A DNA stretch of 64,000 bases from Rubrobacter aplysinae (GTDB lineage: Bacteria; Actinomycetota; Rubrobacteria; Rubrobacterales; Rubrobacteraceae): the NCBI RefSeq assembly GCF_001029505.1, contig NZ_LEKH01000005.1, forward strand, positions 1-64,000. The letters run 5' to 3'. The notes under the pieces were generated by a model that worked only from the letters and a program-made list of their open reading frames with translations, had not been told where the DNA came from and made no database searches. How positions within the stretch are numbered: the first letter of the stretch is position 1; each line of letters begins with the position of its first letter. The position numbers were made by a program, and so were the translations under genes. Shown here piece by piece: positions 1-9,089 of the stretch.

Positions 1-1
1 T

Positions 2-103
2 GGTAAGCTCAAGTGCTTCCGGCGTATCGCCACTCGTTACGATAGGAAGGCCCTGTACTATAAGTCTTTCGTGTATCTGGCAGCTTCTCTAATGTGGCTA
101 TGA
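2..103 (+). mobile_element. IS5-family transposase, C-terminal remnant (5' side outside window)
   Basis: An open frame enters from the left edge and ends at TGA 101-103. Its last 33 residues read ...KLKCFRRIATRYDRKAL... and then a hydrophobic ...YLAASLMWL end. This matches the conserved C-terminus of IS5-type DDE transposases (FRR-A-TRY-K, then a hydrophobic L-A-..-WL tail). Codons are less G+C-rich than in the neighbouring genes, which fits an acquired element. Whether the full element is intact cannot be seen. Its stop lies only 20 bases from the murI stop on the other strand, so the insertion sits right at the 3' end of murI. Confidence 0.7.
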
Positions 104-123
104 TCCGCAAATGTCGATTCTGC

Positions 124-948
124 CTAGGCGGTAGAGTCGAAGACGGCCGCAGGGTCTACGACATGAATCTCCTCGTTCAGGAAGCGGCTGCCGAGGCTCG
201 CGAACTCATCGGGGTCCGCACTGCACACGAATGTCGAGGCACCGGTATCCTCCGGGTCGCGCGGGCGGCGCAGGTAGCCCCTGCGCGAGAGTATCCGGCC
301 GACCTCTAAAGCGGTTTGACCGGCGGAGGAGATCAAACGCACCTCCGGCCCGAGGGCGCGGTTGATGGGGGCCGAGATCAGGGGATAGTGGGTGCAGCCG
401 AGTACAACAGCGTCCACCTCGCTCTCGCGGAAGTGGCGGGTGTAGCCCTGGAGGGCCTCGTCCAGCTCCCGTCCTTCCACTATGCCCCGCTCTATAAGCG
501 GCACGAGGTCCGGCGCGGCCTGCTCGTGTACCTCGATACCGGCGTCCAGGTAATGCACCGCCCGCCGGTAAGCCCGGCTCGTGACCGTCCCCTGCGTGGC
601 GAGCACCCCGACGTGCCGGGTACGGGTCTCAAGCGCCGCCGCCCGGGCTCCGGGCTCGATCACGCCGACTACCGGCACGTCGAACTCGGTCTGGGCCGCC
701 TTGAGCGCCGCCGCCGTGGCCGTGTTACAGGCGACCACGACGAGCTTTACGTCCATCCCGATCAGATACCGGATGATCTCGAACGCAAACTCCCTCACCT
801 CCCGGAGCTGCCGCACCCCGTAAGGCACCCGAGCCGTGTCCCCGAAGTAGACGGTGTGCTCGAAGGGCAGCCGGTCCCGGATCTCCGCCAGCACCGTCAA
901 CCCCCCGACTCCCGAGTCAAAGACCCCTATGGGACGAGCGTCGCTCAC
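124..948 (-). CDS. murI: Glutamate racemase
   Basis: Converts L-glutamate to the D-glutamate used in peptidoglycan stem peptides; cytoplasmic. The 274-residue length is normal for the family. The N-terminus has the IGVFDSGVGGL motif, the first catalytic cysteine lies in VACNTATA (about residue 73) and the second in LGCTHYPL (about residue 184). The start is GTG at 948; the protein begins SDARPIGVFDSG, so an upstream start is not needed. The 3' end faces a transposase remnant, and the last residues could have been altered by that insertion, but both catalytic halves are complete. Confidence 0.95.
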   Translation of the reverse strand: MSDARPIGVFDSGVGGLTVLAEIRDRLPFEHTVYFGDTARVPYGVRQLREVREFAFEIIRYLIGMDVKLVVVACNTATAAALKAAQTEFDVPVVGVIEPGARAAALETRTRHVGVLATQGTVTSRAYRRAVHYLDAGIEVHEQAAPDLVPLIERGIVEGRELDEALQGYTRHFRESEVDAVVLGCTHYPLISAPINRALGPEVRLISSAGQTALEVGRILSRRGYLRRPRDPEDTGASTFVCSADPDEFASLGSRFLNEEIHVVDPAAVFDSTA

Positions 949-1003
949 GAGGCGGCATTATACCCGTTTACGAGTGGGGTGAGGGGTCCGGCAAAATCCC
1001 GGC

Positions 1004-1034
1004 GAAAAAGAAGCCCCGGTCCTTTGACCGGGGC
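1004..1034 (-). terminator. Rho-independent terminator of ssrA
   Basis: On the minus strand a perfect 9-bp stem (1026-1034 with 1013-1021) with a four-base loop is followed by a T-rich run (TTCTTTTT). It begins five bases beyond the 3' CCA of tmRNA, as expected for an ssrA terminator. Confidence 0.85.
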
Positions 1035-1038
1035 CTGA

Positions 1039-1394
1039 TGGTGGAGGCGGCGGGAGTTGAACCCGCGTCCGCAAGCGCGTCGTCCGTGAGATTTTACGAG
1101 CGTTGCACCCGGTTTAATCTTCGCCCTCACCAGCAGACCGGGGCGCCGCTGGAGGGGCTAGCCCGTTGAGTGTCCCCAGAGTGTCCCGGTGCCAGGACAC
1201 AAAGGGTAGAGCCTGCTAAGCGACGCCGATACCCGGATCACAGGCTATCCGGGTCGACGGCTGCTTTTATTTAAGCAGCTACAGCCATTTCATCGTTGGC
1301 GTGTCTTTTTAGACACCGGCGTTTATCGAGTCTCCGGTGAACTCGACTCGTCTCACTGGACGCTGTCCGCTTCCGTCGAAGCCATAACGCCCCC
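1039..1394 (-). ncRNA. ssrA: Transfer-messenger RNA (tmRNA)
   Basis: Rescues ribosomes stalled on non-stop mRNAs by acting first as alanyl-tRNA and then as the template for a degradation tag. The 5' end GGGGGCGTTATGGCTTCGAC (from 1394) pairs with the 3' acceptor strand, leaving an encoded CCA at 1039-1041. The T-arm GGGTTCAACTCCC follows the usual tmRNA form. A tag frame at 1300-1271 reads ANDEMAVAA then TAA, a plausible proteolysis tag that ends in VAA rather than the commoner LAA. The gene is about 356 nt, single-piece, and lies directly upstream of the terminator at 1004-1034. Its partner SmpB is encoded next door on the same strand. Confidence 0.95.
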
Positions 1395-1405
1395 ATATAG
1401 ACCAC

Positions 1406-1433
1406 ATTATACCGCCGCAAACTCTCGCTGCAA
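1406..1433 (-). promoter_or_regulatory. Sigma-A-type promoter of ssrA
   Basis: On the minus strand, TTGCAG (1433-1428), a 16-base spacer and a perfect TATAAT (1411-1406). The -10 box ends 11 bases before the mature tmRNA 5' end, which leaves a short leader for RNase P to remove. ssrA can therefore be transcribed independently of smpB. Confidence 0.75.
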
Positions 1434-1453
1434 GCCGTCGGCTACGCCGGGGG

Positions 1454-1906
1454 TCAGACCCTGGAGCGCTCCTTTATGGCCTTCTCGGTCTCGCGCTGCA
1501 TGGTCTTCTTGGCGATCTCGCGCCGCTTGTCGTACTCCTTCTTGCGGCTCGCGACCCCGATCTGGAGCTTTATCAGGCCGTTCTTGGCGTGCAAGTCCAG
1601 CGGCACTATCGTCTTGCCGCTCTCCTGACTCTTGCCCACCAGCCGCGCTATCTCCCGCTTGTTGAGTAGGAGCCTGCGCTGGCGGGTCGGGTCCTGCGTT
1701 ACGTGGGTGGCGTTCTCGTACGGAGAGACGTGCGCCCCTACGAGGAACGCCTCTCCGTCCCGGATGCGGGCGTAGCTCTCCTTGAGGTTCGCCCGTCCGG
1801 CGCGGATGGACTTTACTTCCGGACCAGTAAGCTCTATCCCGGCCTCGTAGGTCTCCTCGATGGTGAAGTCGTGCCGGGCTTTCTTGTTCTGCGCGAATAG
1901 CTTCAT
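1454..1906 (-). CDS. smpB: SsrA-binding protein SmpB
   Basis: Binds tmRNA and delivers it to the empty A site of stalled ribosomes. The 150-residue protein has the family N-terminus (NKKARHDFTIEETYEAGIELTGPEVKSIR) in the usual OB-fold order, the region with RQRRLLLN, and the basic C-terminal tail (KKEYDKRREIAKK) that mimics an mRNA helix in the decoding site. It lies between ssrA and rnr on the same strand, giving a compact trans-translation cluster. The start is ATG at 1906. Confidence 0.96.
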   Translation of the reverse strand: MKLFAQNKKARHDFTIEETYEAGIELTGPEVKSIRAGRANLKESYARIRDGEAFLVGAHVSPYENATHVTQDPTRQRRLLLNKREIARLVGKSQESGKTIVPLDLHAKNGLIKLQIGVASRKKEYDKRREIAKKTMQRETEKAIKERSRV

Positions 1907-1953
1907 CAGGCGGTTATTGTACCGCGAGAATTTTACGGATGTTACTTCAGATG

Positions 1954-3615
1954 TTACAGCCGCTTGACGACCCGGAGCTCCGCCCGGCGCATCAAGGGGC
2001 GCACGTCCAAGAGCTCCACGAGCACCCGGTCACCGACGCTGTAGGAGGCTCCTATCTCCGGGTTCGAGAGCACGACGCCGCTCTCCTCTAGCTCCCACCA
2101 GCCGGGTAGCTTGCTCACGTGGACCATGCCGGTCGCGCCCTCGTCCAGCTCGACGAAGAAGCCGAAGGACGCGGTGCCGACCACGGTGCCTTCGAGCGTG
2201 TCGCCGACCCGGTCGCGCATCAGCCACATCAGGGTGTAGTCGTCGGCGGTGCGCTCCGCGATGGTGCTCCGGTACTCACGGTCGGAGATCTCGGCTGCGG
2301 CCTCGTCGAGGTCCTCGGGCGGCGTATCCCCCAGAAGCGCCCGGTGCACGATCACGTCCGAGTAGCGCCGGATCGGGGACGTGAAGTGCGTGTAGTTCTC
2401 CAGGGCGAGCCCGAAGTGACCCATGTTGTGCGGCGAGTAGAACGCCCGCGGCAGAGAGCGCAGTATGAGGTAGTCCACCCCGGAGGCTTCGGTACCGGCC
2501 GAGATCTCTCCCAGCGTCTGTGGCGTCGGCTCGGCCTCGATGCCGAGCGCGGCGAGCCGCTCGCCGAGGGTGTCGAGGTCGTCGGCGTCGGGCTCCTCGT
2601 GCACCCGGAACACGCCGCCCTGACGCTCCAGGAGCATCCCGGCGACGGCGACGTTGGCCAGGATCATGAGCTCCTCTATGAGCTCGCGGGCCTCGGTGGA
2701 GTACCGGATGCCGGCCCTCACGGGCAGACGCTCCTCGTCTATCTCGTAGTCCGGCTCGCGCCCGGCGAAATCCAGCTTGCCCCGTTGGGCCGCCTTTTTC
2801 TTCAGCTTGTGGGAAAGCTCCTGAGCCGCTCCGACGAGCTCTTTTTGAGGCACCTTGCCCTCACCGGAGAGGAAGCGGTCCACCTCCTCGTAGGTGAGCC
2901 GGGCGTCGCTGCGGATAATGCTGCGGTACGCGCGGCTGCTCGTGAGATCCCCCGCCCCCGTGACCTCCATCTCGACCGTCACCGCCACCCGGTCCTCGTC
3001 GGGCCGTAGCGAGCACACGTCGTTTGAGAGCCGCTCGGGGAGCATCGGGGCGACGGTGCCGGGCAGGTATACGGAGTTTCCGCGCCGCCGGGCCTCCCGG
3101 TCGAGCATGCCGCCGGGCTGCACGTAGTGGGTCACGTCGGCGATGTGGACCCAGACCCGGTAGCCAGGCTGCCCGTCCTCCCCGCTCTCGGCTCCACCCT
3201 CGCCGCCGGGCGTGATCCGCTCTACCGAGATGGCGTCGTCGAAGTCCTTGGCGTCCGCGCCGTCTATGGTAACCGTGGGTAGGCTACGGAGGTCTTGCCT
3301 ATCCGACGTATCAGGCTCGCGCCCGGCGACCACTTCCGCCTCTTCGCGGGCCTTCTTTCCGAAGCCTCGTCGGGTGTCTATGGAGGCCAGGAGGGCGTCG
3401 TATACGTTGCGCGGGTCCTCAGAGGAGCCGAAAACCTTCGTGACCTCGCCCCGCAACGACCGGCCCTTCTCGCGGGCGTTGACGAGCACCAGGTCTCCGG
3501 CCTCCGCCCCGCGCCGCAGCTTGCGGGCCACGAGCACGGGCCGTCGCTCGTCGGAGAACATGGGCTCGGCGACGGAGTACTTGCCCCGGCTCACGAGCAG
3601 CGCCGGGAGTATCAC
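1954..3615 (-). CDS. rnr: RNase R/VacB-type 3'-5' exoribonuclease (short form)
   Basis: RNase II-superfamily exonuclease that degrades structured RNA and, with tmRNA-SmpB, non-stop mRNA. The RNB catalytic motif IDGADAKDFDDAISV with its aspartate cluster is at about residue 115-130, FTSPIRRYSD lies near residue 410, and an S1-like RNA-binding domain (about 470-550, GTVVGTASFGFFVEL) closes the protein. At 553 residues it is shorter than E. coli RNase R (about 800) and seems to lack part of the N-terminal cold-shock region and the long basic tail. The start is GTG at 3615 with an AGGTAA ribosome-binding site. The smpB gene follows 48 bases downstream. Confidence 0.9.
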   Translation of the reverse strand: MILPALLVSRGKYSVAEPMFSDERRPVLVARKLRRGAEAGDLVLVNAREKGRSLRGEVTKVFGSSEDPRNVYDALLASIDTRRGFGKKAREEAEVVAGREPDTSDRQDLRSLPTVTIDGADAKDFDDAISVERITPGGEGGAESGEDGQPGYRVWVHIADVTHYVQPGGMLDREARRRGNSVYLPGTVAPMLPERLSNDVCSLRPDEDRVAVTVEMEVTGAGDLTSSRAYRSIIRSDARLTYEEVDRFLSGEGKVPQKELVGAAQELSHKLKKKAAQRGKLDFAGREPDYEIDEERLPVRAGIRYSTEARELIEELMILANVAVAGMLLERQGGVFRVHEEPDADDLDTLGERLAALGIEAEPTPQTLGEISAGTEASGVDYLILRSLPRAFYSPHNMGHFGLALENYTHFTSPIRRYSDVIVHRALLGDTPPEDLDEAAAEISDREYRSTIAERTADDYTLMWLMRDRVGDTLEGTVVGTASFGFFVELDEGATGMVHVSKLPGWWELEESGVVLSNPEIGASYSVGDRVLVELLDVRPLMRRAELRVVKRL

Positions 3616-3720
3616 GGCGTTACCTGGGGCTCTGAAACTCTAGAAACGGATAACACAGGCGGAGTCTAACACGGGGCCCGGGCGCGGCTCCCGACGCGGG
3701 CCGGCGGCTGTCTGGCACCG

Positions 3721-4395
3721 CTAACCGATAGGCAGGTCGCGTACGGAGCCTTCGAGGGCGATGGTGCCCTCGCCGGTCTCGACGCCGGTGACCTCGCCGT
3801 TGAACGGCAGGTTCTCGACCGGGTAGCCGAAGTCCGTGCCGGAGAGTATGCGGTCGGTCACGTCCTCCGGCAGCGGGGTGCCGAAGGCGGCGGCCTCCTC
3901 GGGGTCGAAGACGATGCGGCCGCCTTCGACGTCCACCGGCCCCCGCACGGAGATGGGCACGCTGACGCCGAGAACCTGAGCGGCAGAACCCACGGTAAGG
4001 TTTCCGCCGGAGATCCCGATCCGGCGCACCGGCACCGACTCGATGCCTACGCTCGCGATGCGCTCTAGCTCCTCTTCCGAGAGCACGACCCGGATGTCTC
4101 CCGACAGAGGGTTATCCGTGATCAGGGTTCCCTCACGCAGGCTCCGCCACGGCTCGACCTCGAAACTACCCAGCCGCATGCGCACCCGCTCCGGCCGCAC
4201 CCCGGCGAACTCCGGCTCCCGCAGGATCACCTCCCCGGAGTCGAAACGCCCGGCGAGTATCTCGTACGCCGGGTCCGAGGAGAGGCTGACCTCTGGCGTG
4301 CGCGAGAGCCCGAGGTTGCTCTCGAGGTTCCGGGCCACCATCCCCTCGACAAGGGCGGGGAGGAAAGTGTAGGCCCCGATCACGAGCACCGCCAC
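3721..4395 (-). CDS. DUF2993 (LmeA-like) membrane-anchored lipid-binding protein
   Basis: The 224-residue product resembles the DUF2993/LmeA family of secreted or anchored phospholipid-binding proteins: a short N-terminal hydrophobic segment, then VARNLESNLGLSRTPEVSL and alternating beta-strand-like stretches (LAGRFDSGEVILREPEF). The molecular role in this organism is unknown. The first canonical start is GTG at 4395. However, a further 15 hydrophobic codons (GVLIGLITLVALVV) and a basic RK stretch continue in the same frame upstream with no ATG, GTG or TTG, back to the prfB stop at 4491-4489. The true start may therefore be non-canonical. It lies downstream of prfB on the same strand. Confidence 0.7.
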   Translation of the reverse strand: MAVLVIGAYTFLPALVEGMVARNLESNLGLSRTPEVSLSSDPAYEILAGRFDSGEVILREPEFAGVRPERVRMRLGSFEVEPWRSLREGTLITDNPLSGDIRVVLSEEELERIASVGIESVPVRRIGISGGNLTVGSAAQVLGVSVPISVRGPVDVEGGRIVFDPEEAAAFGTPLPEDVTDRILSGTDFGYPVENLPFNGEVTGVETGEGTIALEGSVRDLPIG

Positions 4396-4488
4396 GACGA
4401 GCGCGACGAGTGTGATAAGCCCGATCAGTACGCCAGACGTCCACGAGACCTTCCGCGTCGGGACGTGGGGCCGCTGCTCTGACGTGGG

Positions 4489-5592
4489 TTAGCCCCCGTC
4501 GCGGGTCTTTAGATAGGCGTAGATAAAGGAGTCGAGATCGCCGTCGAGCACCTTGTCCACGTCCGCGCCGCTAGCCTGCTCGCCGGTGCGCAGGTCCTTT
4601 ATGCGGCGGTCGGGGTGCAGGGTGTAGGACCGGATCTGGGAGCCCCAGCCTATATCCGACTTCTCACCGGCCTGCGCCGCCATCTCCCGATCCAGCTTCT
4701 CCTGCTCCAGCTCGTACAGCCGGGCGCGTAGGATGCGCATGGCGACCTCTCGGTTCTGGTGCTGACTGCGCTCGTTCTGACACTGCACCACTATCCCGGA
4801 CGGCTGATGGGTGATGCGCACGGCGGAGTCGGTCTTGTTGACGTGCTGGCCGCCAGCCCCCGAGGCCCGGTAGGTGTCCACCTTGAGGTCCTTCTCGTCT
4901 ACCTCGACCTCCACGGCGTCGTCTATGACCGGCGCGACGGCGACCGAGGCGAAGCTGGTGTGCCGCCGCCCGCCGGCGTCGAACGGGCTGATGCGCACCA
5001 GCCGGTGCACCCCGCGCTCGGCGGCCAGGAGACCGAAGCCGTAGTCTCCGTCGGAGCCGACGGTGTAGGTGGCGCTCTTGAGTCCCGCCTCCTCTCCATC
5101 GGTGTGCTCGATTACGGAGAGCTTCAGTCCCCTCGTCTCGGCCCAGCGCCGGTACATGCGGGCCAGCATCCCGGCCCAGTCCTGAGAGTCCACCCCTCCC
5201 GCACCCGAGTTTATGGTCAGGATCGCCGGCCCCTCGTCGTAGGGGCCGTTGAACATGCGAGCGGCCTCCTGCTGCTCGACGGTGGCCTCTATCTGCCCGA
5301 CCTCCCGCTCGACCTCGCCGAGCATCTCGGGGTCGCCGTCGTACAGCCCGAAGAGCTCCTCCGAGTCGTCGAGGCGTCCCCGCAGGCTCTCCAGAAGCGC
5401 GATGCGCTCCTCTATGCGCGAGAAGCGCGAGGATACCTCCCGGGCCTCCTCGGGGTCGTCCCAGAAGCCGGGGTCGCTCATCTCCTCGGAGAGCTCGGCG
5501 GCGCGCTCCCGCAGCCCTTCGAGGTCGAAGAAGGTTTCGAGCTCGCCCAGGCGGCGGTCGAGCTCCGAGATCCTCTCCGCGAGCTCTGCCAC
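4489..5592 (-). CDS. prfB: Peptide chain release factor 2
   Basis: Recognises UGA and UAA stop codons and triggers peptide release. The SPF anticodon motif is in VRISPFDAGG (about residue 200) and the catalytic GGQ in SGAGGQHVNKTDS (about 250). The length is 367 residues. The start is GTG at 5592, sharing one base with the secA TAG stop. The reading frame is continuous through the region where many bacteria have an in-frame UGA and a +1 frameshift (about codons 20-30 here, LETFFDLEGL), so the classical RF2 autoregulation is absent. RF2 must read UGA as stop, which is relevant to the selenocysteine candidate at 52692. Confidence 0.96.
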   Translation of the reverse strand: MAELAERISELDRRLGELETFFDLEGLRERAAELSEEMSDPGFWDDPEEAREVSSRFSRIEERIALLESLRGRLDDSEELFGLYDGDPEMLGEVEREVGQIEATVEQQEAARMFNGPYDEGPAILTINSGAGGVDSQDWAGMLARMYRRWAETRGLKLSVIEHTDGEEAGLKSATYTVGSDGDYGFGLLAAERGVHRLVRISPFDAGGRRHTSFASVAVAPVIDDAVEVEVDEKDLKVDTYRASGAGGQHVNKTDSAVRITHQPSGIVVQCQNERSQHQNREVAMRILRARLYELEQEKLDREMAAQAGEKSDIGWGSQIRSYTLHPDRRIKDLRTGEQASGADVDKVLDGDLDSFIYAYLKTRDGG

Positions 5593-8318
5593 TACCTCCG
5601 CTGGCTCCGGTCCTCGTGGCTTACGTCGCGGTGCCCGTTCTGGCCCTCATTCGGGTCTTCTCCGTTTGTCGCCTCCTCGCCGGAGCCCTCTGGCAGGGTG
5701 TCGTCCGCCGCGGCCCGCGTGGTGTCGCGCCGGGGCTCGCCGGAGGCGGCGGCCGCGCCGTGACACTTCTTGTACTTCTTGCCCGAGCCGCACGGGCAGG
5801 GGTCGTTGCGCCCGACCTTCTGCTCCACCCTGCGGGGGGCCTTCGGCTGCGGGTCGGGCTCCTCCCCGCCGCCGCTGTAGGAGAGTTCCTCCTCTTCCTG
5901 GGGCTCCGGCAGCTCGACGTTCTCGATGCGGTAGATGTAGGTCACGTAGTCGGCTTTAAGACCCTGCTGCATCTCCACGAACATGTCGTAGCCCTCGCGC
6001 TTGTACTCAACAAGCGGGTCACGCTGGCCGAGGCCGCGCCAGCCGATGCCCTCGCGCAGGTAGTCCATGTCGTAGAGGTGCTCGCGCCAGCGGGAGTCTA
6101 TGATGGAGAGGAGCGTGATGCGCTCGGCCTCCTCGAAGCTCGCCACGCCGTCGGTGCGCTCGAAGCCGCGCCGGGCGAGCTCCTCCATCCGCGCGTCCCA
6201 CTCGGAGCGGCGCTCCTCTAGCTTCGCCGCCGCGTCCTCGACGACCATCTCGGTTATACCCTCGGCGTCCAGGCTCTCCCGGTCCAGGTTCTCGAAGTCT
6301 ATGGAGCTCGGGTAGAGGCGGTTTACCTCCGTGGAGAGCGCTTCGAGGTCCCAGTCCTCCGGGTACTTCTCCTCCGAGACCTGCTCGGCGACGGTGTCGC
6401 GCAGGATCTCGTCGGCGTAGGCGAAGGTATCCACCTGCTCCCCGTTCAGGATCTCCCGCCGCATCTCGTAGATCACCTGCCGCTGCTTGTTCAGGACGTC
6501 ATCGTACTCCAGGATCTTCTTCCGCGTCTGGAAGTTGCGGCTCTCGACCTGCTCCTGGGCGCGGCGGACGGAGTTTGAGATCATACCCGCCTCTATCGCC
6601 TCGTCTTCTTCGAGCCCGATCCTGTTTATGAGGCCCTGCATGCGCTCGCCGCCAAAGAGCCGCAGCAGGTCGTCCTCGAACGAGAGGTAGAACCGGGACT
6701 CGCCGGGGTCACCCTGACGCCCCGAACGGCCCCGGAGCTGATCGTCTATGCGCCGGGACTCGTGGCGCTCGGTGCCGAGCACGTACAGCCCACCGAGCTC
6801 GGCCACGCCGTCGCCGAGCTTCACGTCGGTGCCGCGCCCGGCCATGTTGGTCGCGATGGTGACCGCGCCCTTCTCTCCGGCCTCGGCGATGGTCTCGGCC
6901 TCGCGCTCGTGGTTCTTGGCGTTCAAGACGTTGTGGGGTATGCCCTGCTTCTTGAGCTCGACGGAGAGCTGCTCGGAGACCTCGACCGAGACGGTGCCGA
7001 CCAGGACGGGCTGGCCCTTCTCGTGGCGCTCGGCGATGTCCTTTACGGCCTGGTTGTGCTTGCTGCCCCGCGTCTTGTACACGAGGTCTTCCTTGTCCTC
7101 CCGGATCATCTCCTTGTGCGTCGGCACGGAGACGACTTCCATGCCGTAGGTCTGGTCGAACTCGGCGGCCTCAGTGGCGGCGGTGCCGGTCATGCCGGCG
7201 AGCTTGTCGTACTGGCGGAAGAAGTTCTGGATCGTCACCGTGGCGACGGTCTGGTTCTCCTCCCTTATCTGCACGTTCTCCTTGGCCTCTATGGCCTGAT
7301 GCAGCCCTTCGGAGTACCGGCGGCCTTCCATGACGCGCCCGGTAAACTCGTCGATGATGAGGACCTCGCCGTCGCGTACCAGGTACTCGTCGTCGCGCTT
7401 GAACAGCGTGTGCGCCCTGAGCGCCTGGTTGAGGTGGTTGACGAGGTTGCGGTTCACGTCGTCGTAGAGGTTCTCGATGCCGAGCATCTTCTCTACCTTC
7501 TCCACGCCCTGCTCGGTCGGCGAGACCTGGTTTTTCTTCTCGTCGACCTCGTAGTCCTCGCCTTCCGTGAGGCGCGGCGTGATGGCGGCGAAGCGGTAGT
7601 AGGTGTCGGCGGCGCTCTCGGGCATGCCGCTAATTATTAGCGGCGTCCGGGCCTCGTCCACGAGGATGGAGTCCACCTCGTCCACTATCGCGTAGTGCAA
7701 CTCGCGCTGCACGAGACGCTCCACCGAGGTCGCAATGTTGTCGCGCAGGTAGTCGAACCCGAACTGGGCGTTGGTGCCGTAGGTGATGTCGGAGGCGTAG
7801 GCTTCCTTGCGCTCGTCGAAGCCGAGCCCATCCTGCACGATGCCCACAGTAAGCCCGAGGAAACGGTACACCTCGCCCATCCACTCGGAGTCGCGGCGGG
7901 CCAGGTAGTCGTTCACGGTGACGACGTGCGCCCCCCGGCCTTCGAGCGCGTTGAGGTATACGGGCATAGTAGCGGCGAGCGTCTTGCCCTCACCGGTCTT
8001 CATCTCGGCGATCTTGCCCTCGTGCAGCACGATGCCGCCGAGGACCTGTACGTCGAACGGGCGCAGGCCCAGGGTACGTTTCGCGGCCTCCCGGACCACG
8101 GCGAAGGCCTCGGGCAGCAGGTCGTCCACCGTCTCGCCGCCGCCTTCGCTATCCAGCCGCTCCCGGAACTCCTCCGTCTTGGCGGCGAGCTCCTCGTCTG
8201 AGAGGGTCTCGACCTCCGGTTCGAGGGCGGACACCTCTTCGACGCGGCGCTGGAGGGCCTTGACCTTGCGGCCCTCGCCCATGCGCAGTATCTTCGTTAG
8301 CAGGTTCGACAAGGGCAC
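5592..8318 (-). CDS. secA: Preprotein translocase ATPase SecA
   Basis: Motor ATPase that pushes unfolded preproteins through SecYEG. The 908-residue protein has Walker A MKTGEGKT (about residue 105), DEVD Walker B (about 210), the second nucleotide-binding domain with [11 protein letters not shown] (about 490) and a C-terminal zinc-binding SEC-C motif [14 protein letters not shown] (about residue 845). About 50 charged, low-complexity residues follow the zinc motif. It is translationally coupled to prfB (stop and start overlap by one base). The gene order comF-hpf-secA-prfB is the same as in many Firmicutes. Confidence 0.97.
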   Translation of the reverse strand: MPLSNLLTKILRMGEGRKVKALQRRVEEVSALEPEVETLSDEELAAKTEEFRERLDSEGGGETVDDLLPEAFAVVREAAKRTLGLRPFDVQVLGGIVLHEGKIAEMKTGEGKTLAATMPVYLNALEGRGAHVVTVNDYLARRDSEWMGEVYRFLGLTVGIVQDGLGFDERKEAYASDITYGTNAQFGFDYLRDNIATSVERLVQRELHYAIVDEVDSILVDEARTPLIISGMPESAADTYYRFAAITPRLTEGEDYEVDEKKNQVSPTEQGVEKVEKMLGIENLYDDVNRNLVNHLNQALRAHTLFKRDDEYLVRDGEVLIIDEFTGRVMEGRRYSEGLHQAIEAKENVQIREENQTVATVTIQNFFRQYDKLAGMTGTAATEAAEFDQTYGMEVVSVPTHKEMIREDKEDLVYKTRGSKHNQAVKDIAERHEKGQPVLVGTVSVEVSEQLSVELKKQGIPHNVLNAKNHEREAETIAEAGEKGAVTIATNMAGRGTDVKLGDGVAELGGLYVLGTERHESRRIDDQLRGRSGRQGDPGESRFYLSFEDDLLRLFGGERMQGLINRIGLEEDEAIEAGMISNSVRRAQEQVESRNFQTRKKILEYDDVLNKQRQVIYEMRREILNGEQVDTFAYADEILRDTVAEQVSEEKYPEDWDLEALSTEVNRLYPSSIDFENLDRESLDAEGITEMVVEDAAAKLEERRSEWDARMEELARRGFERTDGVASFEEAERITLLSIIDSRWREHLYDMDYLREGIGWRGLGQRDPLVEYKREGYDMFVEMQQGLKADYVTYIYRIENVELPEPQEEEELSYSGGGEEPDPQPKAPRRVEQKVGRNDPCPCGSGKKYKKCHGAAAASGEPRRDTTRAAADDTLPEGSGEEATNGEDPNEGQNGHRDVSHEDRSQRR

Positions 8319-8412
8319 ACTACCTTACTGCGGCCTCCTACACTCCGGGGTTACACTCCCGGCGTGCGGCCGCCTCGCTCTACCGTGTCCGTACCGTATC
8401 AGTTGGCGGGAT

Positions 8413-8982
8413 CTATCTTACAGGCTCTATGAGGCCGTAGTCTCCGTCGCGCCGCCGGTATACCACATTTATATCGCCGGTCTCGGCGCTGGTAAAGACG
8501 AAAAAGGCGTGATCCAGGAGCTCCATCTGTAGCGCGGCCTCCTCGGAGGTCATGGGCTTCATCTGGAACTGCTTGGTACGGACTATGCGGGTCTCGAGTT
8601 CGTCCTCGGTCCTGGTGGCCGCAGGTGCGGCTCCGTCTTCGGAGACTTTCGCCTGGCCCTTCTTGCCGTGCCAGCGGTCGATCTGGCGCCCCCGGTAACG
8701 CTTTACCTGACGCTCCAGCTTCTCGTACATGCCGTCTATGGAGGCGTACATGTCCCCGGAGGCCTCGCGGGCCTTGAGGACGCTGCCGTTGATGAACAGC
8801 GTGGCCTCGGCGACCTCCGGGTCGGGTATGGAGGAGTTCCGCTGGTGGAAGAGCTCCACCTCGGCCCGCGCGTCGCTCTTCTCGTCGTCGAAGAACTTGT
8901 GTACCCGCTCGACCTTCTCTCTGGCGTGACGCTCCAGGGCCTCGGTGAGAGAGATGTTGCGCCCCTTGACCGCTACCTCCAC
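8413..8982 (-). CDS. hpf: Long-form ribosome hibernation promoting factor (HPF/RaiA family)
   Basis: Binds the 30S subunit near the decoding centre and dimerises ribosomes into inactive 100S particles in stationary phase. Residues 1-100 form the HPF/YfiA fold (MEVAVKGRNISLTEALERHAREKVERVHKFF). Residues about 130-189 form the dimerisation domain of long HPFs (IVRTKQFQMKPMTSEEAALQMELLDHAFFVF). The 189-residue length fits long HPF and not the short enteric HPF/YfiA pair. It lies between comF and secA on the same strand, with about 95 bases before secA. Confidence 0.94.
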   Translation of the reverse strand: MEVAVKGRNISLTEALERHAREKVERVHKFFDDEKSDARAEVELFHQRNSSIPDPEVAEATLFINGSVLKAREASGDMYASIDGMYEKLERQVKRYRGRQIDRWHGKKGQAKVSEDGAAPAATRTEDELETRIVRTKQFQMKPMTSEEAALQMELLDHAFFVFTSAETGDINVVYRRRDGDYGLIEPVR

Positions 8983-9089
8983 GAGCCGCTCCCTTCCTGT
9001 TACGGGACGGTGAAAAGATCGCCGGGAACCGCTCGGCCCCGTAATATCATCTCACCGGCCAGACTTCCCTTGTGCGTGTTCCCCGTATC

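Noticed and set aside
5500-5592. Programmed +1 frameshift in prfB
   Set aside because: The frame is continuous from GTG 5592 through the usual frameshift place; no in-frame TGA is present.
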